Source: an uncultured Alphaproteobacteria bacterium | GTDB lineage: Bacteria; Pseudomonadota; Alphaproteobacteria; Rhizobiales; Pleomorphomonadaceae | Length of the DNA stretch: 49,409 bases | Reading direction: 5' to 3' | Assembly (NCBI GenBank): GCA_937900425.1 | Contig: CALCDT010000104.1 | Span: 1-49,409 of the forward strand | Shown here: positions 1 through 7,999 of the stretch, piece by piece | Layout of the letters: each line of letters opens with the position of its first letter | How positions within the stretch are numbered: position 1 is the stretch's first letter | The notes under the pieces: model-generated | Databases searched by the model: none | What the model was told of the DNA's origin: nothing | The model's input: the letters and a program-made list of their open reading frames with translations, nothing else | Position numbers and translations under genes: made by a program

Positions 1-140
1 CGAACTTCGGCCGCAAGTCGCTCAACGAGATCAAGGAAGTTCTGGCGCAGATGGGCCTGCACCTCGGCATGGAAGTGCCGAACTGGCCGCCGGAGAACAT
101 CGAAGAGCTCGCCAAGCGTTACGAGGACCACCACTACTGA
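1..140 (+). CDS. rpoA: RNA polymerase alpha subunit, 3' end only
   Basis: This is the last 45 codons of the alpha subunit of RNA polymerase; the gene enters from beyond the window edge and ends in TGA at 138-140. The visible peptide carries the end of the alpha C-terminal domain, with the characteristic [12 protein letters not shown] helix that contacts UP-element DNA and activators, followed by an acidic tail ending in EDHHY. The reading frame begins at base 3. rplQ follows 116 bases downstream, the usual order at the end of the bacterial alpha operon, which supports the call despite the short fragment. Confidence 0.95.
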
Positions 141-162
141 GTGGCGGTTCAAGACCCATCGA

Positions 163-180
163 CCGGCGGCCCGCCGCCGG
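163..180 (+). other. GC hairpin in the rpoA-rplQ gap
   Basis: A 7 bp perfect stem (CCGGCGG / CCGCCGG) with a 4-base loop lies 22 bases after the rpoA stop. It is followed by a loosely T-rich stretch (CTTTCCCTGTTTG) rather than a clean T-run. It could partially attenuate transcription or protect mRNA ends between rpoA and rplQ. The structure is visible; the role is inferred. Confidence 0.35.
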
Positions 181-256
181 CTTTCCCTGTTTGACGGGCG
201 AAAACACCGGCGCCGCCGGCAGCATCGCCCGATAGAGAAGTCTCAAGGAGAAGGTC

Positions 257-685
257 ATGCGTCACGGTAACGCCGGCCGCAAGTTCAACCGCCGCTCGGA
301 TCACCGCATGGCGATGTTCGCCAACATGGCGGCTTCGCTGATCGAGCACGAGCAGATCGTCACCACCCTGCCGAAGGCGAAGGACCTGCGTCCGATCGTC
401 GAGAAGCTGATCACCCTCGGCAAGCGCGGCGACCTGCACGCCCGCCGCCAGGCGATCGCCCAGATCGGCAACGAGCCCCTCGTGAAGAAGCTCTTCGACG
501 TGCTCGGCCCGCGCTACAAGGATCGGCAGGGTGGCTACACCCGCATCCTCAAGGCCGGCTTCCGCCACGGCGACAACGCCGCCGTCGCCGTGATCGAGTT
601 CGTCGACCGCGACACCTCGGCCAAGGGCGCCGTCGATCGCGCCCGCATGGAAGCCGAATCGGGCGACGAGGCCGAGGCGGCCTGA
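257..685 (+). CDS. rplQ: 50S ribosomal protein L17
   Basis: A 142-residue protein with the L17 hallmark start MRHGNAGRKFNR and the conserved central region (LIEHEQIVTTLPKAKDLRP, then the PRYKDRQGGYTRI block). L17 sits near the peptide exit of the large subunit. The C-terminal tail after residue 120 is acidic and alanine-rich, a common alphaproteobacterial extension. ATG 257 follows an AAGGAGAAGG ribosome site at close spacing. The gene ends the alpha operon and is followed 31 bases later by a strong terminator. Confidence 0.98.
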   Translation: MRHGNAGRKFNRRSDHRMAMFANMAASLIEHEQIVTTLPKAKDLRPIVEKLITLGKRGDLHARRQAIAQIGNEPLVKKLFDVLGPRYKDRQGGYTRILKAGFRHGDNAAVAVIEFVDRDTSAKGAVDRARMEAESGDEAEAA

Positions 686-716
686 TCCCCGCGGCCTTCA
701 TCGGCTCGGATTCTTG

Positions 717-745
717 AAAGGGGCGGCCTACGGGTCGCCCTTTTT
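717..745 (+). terminator. Rho-independent terminator of the alpha operon
   Basis: AAAGGG on the left pairs with CCCTTT on the right; a single bulged G precedes an inner CG-rich stem, and five T residues follow (741-745). It lies just after rplQ. The remaining bases to 973 show no gene or other recognisable element. Confidence 0.85.
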
Positions 746-973
746 CGTTGGGCGATCCGGTGCAGGGCAAGGCCTCCCGGAGGGTGTCGCGGTGTGCAGG
801 CCACGGAGGCGAGGTTCAGATGGAGGGAAGGGGCGCACCTCGGTGAGTTGCGCTCTCTGGGCGTCCTGCGGCACCCTGACCTGCGGCACCCGGAAAAGCC
901 TCTCCGCCGTCATTCCCCGAATGCCTCGAAGAGGACGGGGGGCCGGCCGGAAGGGGGGCATTGCTGCGTCCCG

Positions 974-1786
974 TCAGTCCGAGAACCGTGTCCTAGCCGT
1001 CAGCCGGTCGACGTCGAACCTCCCCGCGTCCTCGATCAGCCGGGCGAAGGCGCTTGCCGCCCGGGCGATCACCGCCTCGCCCTTCTCGGTCGTCGCGGCG
1101 GCGGCGTTGCCGCAGACGCCGGCGGGGTGGAGGTCCTGGGCCTGCCAGCCGAAGCCGACCTTGCCTTCGGCGGTGAGGCTGCTGCCGGAAGCCTCGATCT
1201 CCACCGTCAGCGGCACGAAGTCCTCCGCCCTGTCCATGGCGACGAGGTCGCCGTGCAGGGCCAGCATCACGCTGGTCTCGATGTCGCCGCCGTGGATGCC
1301 GTGGTCGATCTCGGCGGCGGGGAAGAGGTCGCCGAGGTCGGCGATGCGGAACCACGAGCAGGCGACGGCGAGCATGCCGTGCGCGATGCGGATGTCGCGG
1401 CAGGCGATGTCCATCAGCGCCATCTGGCCGCCGTGCGAATTGAAGAACACCAGCCGCCGGGCGCCGGCGCGCTTCACGCTCGCGGCGATCTCGAGCCAGA
1501 CCCGGCGCAGCGTCTCGCCGGAGAGGGCGAGGGTGCCCGGAAAGGCGAGATGCTCGTCCGACTTGCCGTAGGGCAGCGGCGGCAGCACCAGAACGTCGGC
1601 GTCGTCGGCGAGGAGGTCGAGCGCACGGGCGAGGATGCCGGCGTTGATCGCGGCATCGACCCTGACCGGCAGGTGCGGCCCGTGCTGCTCGACGGCGCCG
1701 ACCGGCAGGACGACGACGGTGCGCGAGAGGTCGCGGGCGGAGAAGTCGGCGGTGGAAAGATCCCACCAGGAGAAGCGGTCGGTCAT
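974..1786 (-). CDS. Creatininase-family metal-dependent amidohydrolase
   Basis: A 270-residue protein of the creatininase / MftE / FAPy-deformylase superfamily, whose members cleave amide or formamide bonds using two metals. Family metal ligands are visible: E33 and H35 in VEQHGPHLP, D44, H118 in FFNSHGG, and H165 and E170 in the HGGDIETS motif. All ligands expected of an active enzyme appear present. The start at 1786 is fixed by an ATGA overlap with the stop of the upstream ligase gene, so the two are translationally coupled. The physical substrate is unknown; the ligase partner suggests a small amide or acid pathway rather than creatinine itself. Specific function is not assignable. Confidence 0.85.
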   Translation of the reverse strand: MTDRFSWWDLSTADFSARDLSRTVVVLPVGAVEQHGPHLPVRVDAAINAGILARALDLLADDADVLVLPPLPYGKSDEHLAFPGTLALSGETLRRVWLEIAASVKRAGARRLVFFNSHGGQMALMDIACRDIRIAHGMLAVACSWFRIADLGDLFPAAEIDHGIHGGDIETSVMLALHGDLVAMDRAEDFVPLTVEIEASGSSLTAEGKVGFGWQAQDLHPAGVCGNAAAATTEKGEAVIARAASAFARLIEDAGRFDVDRLTARTRFSD

Positions 1787-3303
1787 GAGGCGGCTTTCGC
1801 GGTTTCGGCGAGGGTCGCCCTGGCGATCTTGCCGGTCGGCGTCATCGGTAGGTCCGGGGCGAGGAGAATGGTGAGCGGGGCGAGGTCGTAGGGCAGGCGG
1901 CCGGCGATCGCCGCCTTCATCGCCGCCGGGTCGAGGACGGCGCCGGGCCGGGCGGTGACGAAGGCGACCGGGCGGATGGCGTGCGCCGGGCCGACGCCGA
2001 CGAGGGCGGCGAGGGCGACGCCGTCGAGATCGCCGAGCGCCTCCTCGACGTCGCGCGGAAACCAGTCGACGCCGTCGACGGTGACGAGTTCGGAGCGCCG
2101 GCCACGCAGGCTGATGCAGCCGTGGGTGTCCATGACGCCGAGATCGCCGGACAAGAGCACGCCGCCGCGGATCGCTTCGGCGGTCTTCTCGGGCCGGCCC
2201 CAGTAGCCGGTCATGCAGCCACCGGCGAGCGCGATCTCGCCGACGGTGCCGACCGGGGCGCGGGTGCCGGCCGACGTCAGGATCATGGTCTCGCGATCGG
2301 GCAGCGGCGGGCCGATCCGCGGCAGCTTGTCGTCGTCGGGCTCGAGTTCGGGATAACCGAGGGCGAAGAAGCCGCCGAGTTCGCTCTGGCCGTAGCTCTC
2401 GACCAGCGGCAGGGCGAGGTCGTCGCGGAAGGCTCGCTTGAGGGCCGCCGGCACCGGGCCGCCGCCGGAGACGGCGCAGCGCAGCGGCGAGGGCAGGCGG
2501 CCGCGGGCGCGCGATTCGTCGAGAAGGTCGCAGAGCACCACCGGGTTGCCGACGAAGAGGCTGGCGCCGGCCCGCTCCAGCGCCTCCCAGCCGGCCGTGC
2601 GGGTCCAGCGGCCCATGACGGACACGGTGGCACCGGCGGCGAGGCCCGGCAGCAGGTTGGCGACGAGCTGATAGGAGCTGGAGAGCGCCGTCGGGCCGAA
2701 GCTGCGGTCGCCGCCGCGAAGGCGCAGCCGCTCGCCGATGCAGCGGGCGGCGCGCACGGTCGGCTCGTGGGCGAGGCAGGCGCCCTTCGGCCGTCCCGTC
2801 GTGCCGGAGGTGTAGGAGAGATGGGCGACAGCGCTCGCCTCGCCCGGGTCGGGCGGCGGCGGCGGGGCGGCGGCCAGCAACGCGTCGAGGGCGAAGGCGC
2901 CGTCCTGCGGCCCGTCCATGCAGACGAGGTGGCGCACGCAGCCGGCCGTCCGCGCGGCGGCCTTGACCGGGGCTTCCATGTCGTGGGTGTAGACGACGAC
3001 GGCGGGGGTGTGGTCGGCGAGGTAATAGGCGAGGTCGTCGGCATAGCGGACGTTGACCAGCGCCGCGATCGCGCCGATCCGCCAGATGCCGAGCATCGCG
3101 ACGAGATAGTCGAGCCCGTTGTGGGCGAAGATCAGGACCCGGTCGCCCGGCCGGACGCCGAGGCCGTGGAGCGCACCGGCCATCTTCTCCATGGCGGCGA
3201 CGGCCTCGCCATAGGTCAGCGAGCGGTCGCGGTCGACCCAGTGCAGGGCGATCCTGCCGGGCACCCGCTCGGCCGCCCGTTCGAGCAGGTGGTGCATCAG
3301 CAT
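1783..3303 (-). CDS. AMP-dependent acyl-CoA synthetase / ligase family protein
   Basis: A 506-residue class I adenylate-forming enzyme, expected to activate a carboxylic acid as acyl-AMP and transfer it to CoA. The ATP-binding loop YTSGTTGRPKG is at residues 164-174, a YGQSE core motif lies near 316-320, GDLG comes later, and the C-terminal catalytic lysine is in PTGK at about residue 492. Length fits the family. ATG 3303 (MLMHHLLE) is preferred because GGAGAG lies 9 bases upstream; an ATG at 3426 would add an unconserved 41-residue leader. It overlaps the downstream amidohydrolase by four bases, suggesting a shared pathway. The acid substrate cannot be read from sequence. Confidence 0.88.
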   Translation of the reverse strand: MLMHHLLERAAERVPGRIALHWVDRDRSLTYGEAVAAMEKMAGALHGLGVRPGDRVLIFAHNGLDYLVAMLGIWRIGAIAALVNVRYADDLAYYLADHTPAVVVYTHDMEAPVKAAARTAGCVRHLVCMDGPQDGAFALDALLAAAPPPPPDPGEASAVAHLSYTSGTTGRPKGACLAHEPTVRAARCIGERLRLRGGDRSFGPTALSSSYQLVANLLPGLAAGATVSVMGRWTRTAGWEALERAGASLFVGNPVVLCDLLDESRARGRLPSPLRCAVSGGGPVPAALKRAFRDDLALPLVESYGQSELGGFFALGYPELEPDDDKLPRIGPPLPDRETMILTSAGTRAPVGTVGEIALAGGCMTGYWGRPEKTAEAIRGGVLLSGDLGVMDTHGCISLRGRRSELVTVDGVDWFPRDVEEALGDLDGVALAALVGVGPAHAIRPVAFVTARPGAVLDPAAMKAAIAGRLPYDLAPLTILLAPDLPMTPTGKIARATLAETAKAAS

Positions 3304-3520
3304 GGTGATTTTCTCTCCACCAGTTTCGGCGCGTGCCGACATCGGCCGCAGAATGGCGGAGAGGGCCGGCGGGCGGGAACCGGGCGCCGGCCAATAGAGG
3401 GCATAGGGCCGGGCGAATAGCCCCATTCGGACGCGCCCGGTGCCGGTCAGCGGAGCCCGCGCCGTCGCCGGGCGGCGAGCGTTGCCGCGGCGGGCGAGCG
3501 GCGAGGGGGGCGCCCCGGGG

Positions 3521-4659
3521 TCAGGCCTTGTAGGTGCCCATGCCGTCGCCGAGGAAGGCGTTGTTGGCCTCGCGCACCTTCGCGGCGGCGTCGTCGTAGA
3601 CGAAGGGCAGGAAGGCGTAGCGCCGGCCGCTGGTCACGCGCGAGACGGCGTGGAGCAGCGAGCAGGAGAACACCACGGCGCCGCCGGGCGGCGCCTTGAA
3701 GCTGCGCGGGCCGTATTCGGGGAAGGAGACCTCGCCTCCTTCGAAGGCGTCGTTGAGGTTGATCGAGACGGCGAAGCGGCGATGGGCGGTGCCGCGGGTT
3801 GTGTTGTCGCGGTGGGCGCGGAAGTGGCCGCCGTCCTCGGCGGCGTAGCAGGAGACGATGTAACGCTCCATCCGCGTCACCTTGAACTGGTGGACCTTCT
3901 GGATCTCGGGGACGATGCGGCGCAGGATCCGGCTCTGGATCTGGCGGATCAGCGCCGGGTCCTCGACCGTATAGTCCTTGCGCTTCTTGTGGGAGGCGTC
4001 GTTGACGAGGACGGTGCGGCCGTCGATCTCGCGCATGAAGCCCGATTCCTCGCCGCCATGCTGTTCGTAGAGGCCGATGAGGTGGCGGCCGGCTCGAAGA
4101 CGTTGGGCAGGTAGAGGATCGGCGCCTGCAATTCGACGCCGGCGAAACGGGAGGGGTCGGGCAGGCGCTGGAGAAAGTCCGCGAGGCGGGGGCGGTCGCC
4201 GCCGTCCGGGGTGAAGGGCAGAACGGCGACGACGCGCAGGGTCGGGTCGAGCACCACCCACATCCGGCGGTAGGCGACGCCGCTCGCCCCCGGCTCGGCG
4301 TTGCCGGGCGCAGCGCCGTAGAGCCGGCTGACCTCGCCGTCGAAATCCCAGAAATGACGGATGCCGGGCGTCATCGCCGCGACGCGGCCGCTCGCTTCGT
4401 CCTGCGGGTCGACGCTGACGCCGAAGAAGGTGATGCGCTCGTCGTCGAACAGCGCGCGGTTCTCCGTCAGCCAGTCCACGGTCGCCTTGCCGACAGGGTC
4501 GCCGGCGGTGGCGAAGAAGCCGAGCACGATGTAGCGGCCGGCGGCGGTGTCGAAGACGTGACGGGGGTTGCTGGTCGACCGCTGGCGAAACCAGGGCGCG
4601 GGGTCGCCCGGAAGGAGCGAGACGTAGGACGGCGCGGCTTCCGCGGCGACGGACGACAT
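3521..4659 (-). pseudogene. Peroxiredoxin-like/2OG-Fe(II) oxygenase fusion, frameshifted
   Basis: Two adjacent minus-strand frames together encode one expected protein of about 378 residues. The first (ATG 4659, about 190 residues to roughly 4090) is a thioredoxin/peroxiredoxin fold (LLPGDPAPWF, YIVLGFFATAGDP) with no peroxidatic cysteine. The second (from about 4087 to the stop at 3521) is a prolyl-4-hydroxylase-type dioxygenase domain with the iron ligands HRD in FRAHRDNTTRG and a distal His in LLHAVSRV, plus the Arg-containing RYAFLPF that binds 2-oxoglutarate. They join at LPNVFEP | RHLIGLYEQ, where a single missing base would restore one frame. It may be a true one-base deletion or a sequencing error in a GC-rich run. 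If intact, the protein would hydroxylate an unknown substrate. Confidence 0.75.
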
Positions 4660-4839
4660 GGCGGACCTCGAAGACGCATGATGGGCAATCGAGGGTCATT
4701 AGGACCGAAAACACGGTCCCGGGCAACGTCCGGATGGGCCACGCAGATCGATTGTCGTTCCGTGGTCGAATCGCCCGGCGGGCCGCGGCGGCGGCGCGGG
4801 GGCCGCCGCCCGGCAAAGTCCGAGGTCCGACGCGCCGGC

Positions 4840-5367
4840 TCAGGCGACGTCGCTCGACGACCCGCTGCCGCCGGGAAGCTGGCCGATCGCGCGAAGCCGG
4901 TTGCCGAGCGCCAGCCGGTCGAGACTGGAGATCGGCAGCGAAGTGAAGACCGAGATGCGGTTGCGCATCTGCCGGAAGGCGGTGACGAAGGCCGCCTCCT
5001 TGACGAGGTCGGTGCCCTCGACCCGGGCCGGATCCTCGATGCCCCAATGCGCCGTCATCGGCTGGCCCGGCCACACCGGACAGGCCTCGCCGGCGGCGTC
5101 GTCGCAGACGGTGAAGACGAAATGCATCTGCGGAGCGCCGGGAAGGGCGAATTCCTCCCAGCTCTTGGAGCGAAATCCCTCGACCGGATAGTCGTAGGAC
5201 GACAGCACCTTCAGCGCGAAGGGGTTGACCTCGCCGCGCGGTTGGCTGCCGGCGGAAAACGCCCGGAACCGCCCGCCGCCGTCGCGCGTGAGGATGCTCT
5301 CGGCGAGGATCGAGCGGGCGGAATTGCCGGTGCAGAGGAAGAGCACGTTGTAGACGGGGTCCGACAT
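4840..5367 (-). CDS. arsC: Arsenate reductase, thioredoxin-linked (low-MW phosphatase fold)
   Basis: A 175-residue protein of the low-molecular-weight tyrosine phosphatase fold. The phosphate loop CTGNSAR has catalytic C12 and R18. A second cysteine pair, C88 and C96 in VCDDAAGEACPVWPG, matches the redox relay of thioredoxin-coupled ArsC, which reduces arsenate to arsenite for export. Length is somewhat longer than the 130-140 residues usual for the minimal enzyme, with a helical C-terminal extension ending in a Ser/Gly-rich tail. No arsR, arsB or acr3 gene is nearby, so it is an orphan detoxification gene, presumably driven by the promoter at 5428-5455. Confidence 0.88.
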   Translation of the reverse strand: MSDPVYNVLFLCTGNSARSILAESILTRDGGGRFRAFSAGSQPRGEVNPFALKVLSSYDYPVEGFRSKSWEEFALPGAPQMHFVFTVCDDAAGEACPVWPGQPMTAHWGIEDPARVEGTDLVKEAAFVTAFRQMRNRISVFTSLPISSLDRLALGNRLRAIGQLPGGSGSSSDVA

Positions 5368-5427
5368 GGCGGGTCTCCGGGACGTTGGCCGCCTCGCCCG
5401 GCGGCGTAAGAAGATTCCATATATCGA

Positions 5428-5455
5428 GATTTATAGAACTATCCGCGGCGGTCAA
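5428..5455 (-). promoter_or_regulatory. Candidate promoter for the arsenate reductase gene
   Basis: On the minus strand TTGACC (5455-5450) is followed after 16 bases by TAAATC, overlapping a TATAAA only 14 bases away. This sits in the only AT-rich patch (5415-5445) of the 471-base gap between arsC and the yfgM-like gene. Imperfect symmetry (TATATCGA / TTTATAG) is present, but no arsR lies nearby, so an ArsR operator is not claimed. I see no gene in the rest of the gap to 5838. Confidence 0.4.
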
Positions 5456-5838
5456 GCCGTCGATGGGTGTCGCCGGTCGACAGGTCGACCGAGCCGCCGC
5501 TTGATGACGAGGCGGGCGAGGGTCGATCGAGGAGAAACGCGAACGATCTCGTCCCTCCGGAAAGATGAGTTGGCGCCTCCCGATCCCCGGGTCCGGCGGA
5601 TCGAACCACCGGGCGCGGGGCGGTTTCCCCGATCTTTCTGCGCACGCGGCACCGGGCGCTGTTGGCGCGGCCTCACAAAAGCTGTAAACGGCAGGATAAG
5701 CGGGCTTCGCAGCGCTCGGGCAGGGCTGCGGATCCATTGCGGCCGGCCGGACATCCGGTGGTCGCGCACGACAAGACAAGCCGGGAAGGAAGCACCGGTC
5801 GCAAGGGTCCTCGGGGCCAGGGCGAGCCGGTCGAGACC

Positions 5839-6528
5839 ATGGTCGATCTCTTCAACGAAGTTTCAGAAGATCTCCGTCGCGACAGGCTGAACCGCTTCTG
5901 GGCGCGCTTCGGCGTCTACATCATCGCCCTCGCCGTGCTCGTCGTCCTCGCGACGGCGGGCTGGCGCGGCTGGGAATACTGGCGCGGGCAGCAGGCGGCC
6001 GCCGCGGCCGATCGCTACCTCGACGCCGTCCAGCTCGCCGAGACCGGCGATCACGCCGCCGCGGCCGAGGCCTTCGCCGCGATCGCCGCCGATGCGCCTT
6101 CGGGTTATGCGGTGCTGGCGAAATTCCGGCGTGCGGCGGAACTCGCCGCCGGGGGCGACGGCGCCGCGGCGCTCGAGGCGTATTCCGCCCTCGCGTCCGA
6201 CGGCGGCCTCTCCTCCGGCCAGCGCGATCTCGCCCGTTTGCGCGGGGCGATGATCGCCGTCGACGACGAGGACCACGCCGCCTTCAAGGACCGGCTGGCG
6301 CCTCTGCTCGCCGATGGTAACCCGTGGAAGGCGGCGGCGTCCGAACTGCTCGCGGTCTCGGCGATCCGGGCCGAGCAGTGGCAGGAGGCGCGCGACACGC
6401 TGTCGGCGCTGGTCGCCGCCGACGACACGCCCGGCGACCTGCGCTCGCGGGCGGAGATTCTCCTCACCGTGGTGGTCGGCCGGATCGGGCCGGCCGAGGA
6501 TGCCGAAAAGGAAGGGTCCGGTTCATGA
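5839..6528 (+). CDS. YfgM-like tetratricopeptide membrane protein
   Basis: A 229-residue protein with an N-terminal cytoplasmic stretch, one transmembrane helix at about residues 25-43 (VYIIALAVLVVLATAGW) and an alanine-rich periplasmic helical-repeat domain. This matches the YfgM/DUF2133 family, whose E. coli member binds the SecYEG translocon and periplasmic chaperones. The order yfgM-bamB-der is the same as in E. coli, which strongly supports the assignment. The start at 5839 (MVDLFNEVSEDLRRDRL) was chosen because it begins the conserved family N-terminus; the open frame extends further upstream. Its stop overlaps the bamB start (ATGA), so the two are coupled. Confidence 0.85.
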   Translation: MVDLFNEVSEDLRRDRLNRFWARFGVYIIALAVLVVLATAGWRGWEYWRGQQAAAAADRYLDAVQLAETGDHAAAAEAFAAIAADAPSGYAVLAKFRRAAELAAGGDGAAALEAYSALASDGGLSSGQRDLARLRGAMIAVDDEDHAAFKDRLAPLLADGNPWKAAASELLAVSAIRAEQWQEARDTLSALVAADDTPGDLRSRAEILLTVVVGRIGPAEDAEKEGSGS

Positions 6529-7898
6529 CGACGGTGCAAGCGGAACGGCGCGGCGGCCGGGGCGTCCTCGCCCTCTGCCTTCTCGCCGCCGGGCTCGGGC
6601 TCTCCGGCTGCGGTGGTGGGGTCGACGGCATTTCCGACCTCAACCCGTTCAAGCGCGAGGAAGTGCCGCTTCCGGGCGAACGCCGCTCGCTGCTACCCGA
6701 CCGCGTCGCGGCCGAAGCCGCCGGCAGGGCCGCCTCGGTCGCCGCCCCGCGTTCCGTCGGCGACTGGTCGCAGGCCGGAGGCGGACCGGCCAACGACCCG
6801 GGCAACGTCGCCTTCTCCGGCTCCTTCTCCCGGGCGTGGTCCTCGCGCGTCGGCGAGACCTCCTCCGGCGGCGGTTACGGCTTCGGCGGACCGGGCCAGC
6901 GCATGGCCGCGCGGCCGGTCGTCTCCGGCGGCGTCGCCTTCGTCTATTCGCCCAACGCCGTCGTGACGGCGACCTCGGTCGATGGTGGCGGCCGCCTCTG
7001 GCGGCGCAGCGTCGCCGCCGAGGGCGAGAGCGCCGTCGTCTCGGGCGGCGGCGTCGCGGTGTCGTCCGGCCGGGTCGTCGCCTCGACCGGCTACGGCACC
7101 GTCGTCGCCCTCGACGCGGCCTCCGGCAGCCAGCTGTGGTCGGCCAAGCTCGACGCCCCTGCGCGGACCGCCCCGGCGATCGCCGGCAACCGGGTCTACG
7201 TCGTCAGCCGCACCAACTCCGTCACCGCCCTCGATCTTGCGAGCGGCGCCGTCGCCTGGACCATCGAGACCAGCGGCGCCTCCGCCGGCCTGCTGTCGTC
7301 GACGAGCCCGGCCGTGGTCGGCGACACTGTGTTCGTACCGACCTCGACCGGCGACGTCGTCGCCCTGTCGGCGGCCGACGGCAGCCAGAAGTGGACCGTC
7401 TCGGTCGCCGGGGGCAGCCGCTCGCTCGCCGTCGCCGGCCTCGGCGACGCCTCGGCGAGCCCGGTGGTCTCCGATGGCGTGCTCTACGGCACCGGCGTCG
7501 GCGGGCGCATCGTCGCCGCCCGCGCCGCCAGCGGCGAGCGGATCTGGGACCGCACGGTCGGCAGCGCCCACACGCCCGTCGTCTCGGGTGGTTCGCTGTT
7601 CCTCGTCGACCTCGACGGCCGGGCGATGGCACTCGACCGCCAGAACGGCCAGATCCTGTGGGCGAGCCCGCTGCCGCCCGCGCCCGACGCCAAGCGCACC
7701 ACCTGGGCCGGGCCGCTGCTGGCCGGCGGCAAGCTGCTGTTCGTCTCGGTCGACGGCCGGCTCGCCGTGGTCGACGCCGCCCGCGGCACGATCGAGCAGG
7801 TGACGTCGATCGGCGTCGAGGGCGTGCTGTCGCCGGTCGCCTCCGGCGGGACGATCCTCGTTCTCGGCGGCAACGGCACGATGCTCGCCCTGCGGTGA
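6525..7898 (+). CDS. bamB: Outer membrane assembly lipoprotein BamB
   Basis: A 457-residue lipoprotein. Residues 1-28 form a signal peptide ending in lipobox LSGC with the lipidated C29. The rest is an eight-bladed PQQ-type beta-propeller, with recurrent blade motifs such as VVALDAASGSQLW, VTALDLASGAVAW and VVALSAADGSQKW. BamB scaffolds BamA and substrate proteins in the Bam complex, which inserts beta-barrels into the outer membrane. The ATG overlaps the preceding stop. Longer than the E. coli protein (392 aa) because of a linker between the lipid anchor and the first blade, as is common in alphaproteobacteria. The lptD product at 43754-46093 would be one of its clients. Confidence 0.92.
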   Translation: MTTVQAERRGGRGVLALCLLAAGLGLSGCGGGVDGISDLNPFKREEVPLPGERRSLLPDRVAAEAAGRAASVAAPRSVGDWSQAGGGPANDPGNVAFSGSFSRAWSSRVGETSSGGGYGFGGPGQRMAARPVVSGGVAFVYSPNAVVTATSVDGGGRLWRRSVAAEGESAVVSGGGVAVSSGRVVASTGYGTVVALDAASGSQLWSAKLDAPARTAPAIAGNRVYVVSRTNSVTALDLASGAVAWTIETSGASAGLLSSTSPAVVGDTVFVPTSTGDVVALSAADGSQKWTVSVAGGSRSLAVAGLGDASASPVVSDGVLYGTGVGGRIVAARAASGERIWDRTVGSAHTPVVSGGSLFLVDLDGRAMALDRQNGQILWASPLPPAPDAKRTTWAGPLLAGGKLLFVSVDGRLAVVDAARGTIEQVTSIGVEGVLSPVASGGTILVLGGNGTMLALR

Positions 7899-7934
7899 GC
7901 GGCGCCGCACCGGCGACGCTTCAAGGAAACGACC

Positions 7935-7962
7935 GAGGCAGCCGGCCCGCGCCGGCTGCTTC
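7935..7962 (+). terminator. Hairpin terminator between bamB and der
   Basis: A 9 bp perfect GC stem (GCAGCCGGC / GCCGGCTGC, loop CCGC), extendable to 12 bp with GAG/TTC flanks including one G-U pair. The following tract, TTCCATTT, is weakly T-rich, so it may be a partial terminator or an mRNA-stabilising element separating bamB from der. Confidence 0.55.
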
Positions 7963-7999
7963 CATTTGAAACGAGGCGGTCCACCCGGACCAGAAATCC

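Noticed and set aside
4080..4110. Programmed ribosomal frameshifting or a selenocysteine-type event in the peroxiredoxin-oxygenase gene.
   Set aside because: No slippery heptamer, downstream structure or in-frame TGA with a SECIS-like stem was seen at the junction; a lost base is simpler.
5415..5445. An ArsR operator before the arsenate reductase gene.
   Set aside because: The AT-rich dyad is imperfect and no arsR gene lies nearby; a plain promoter explains it.
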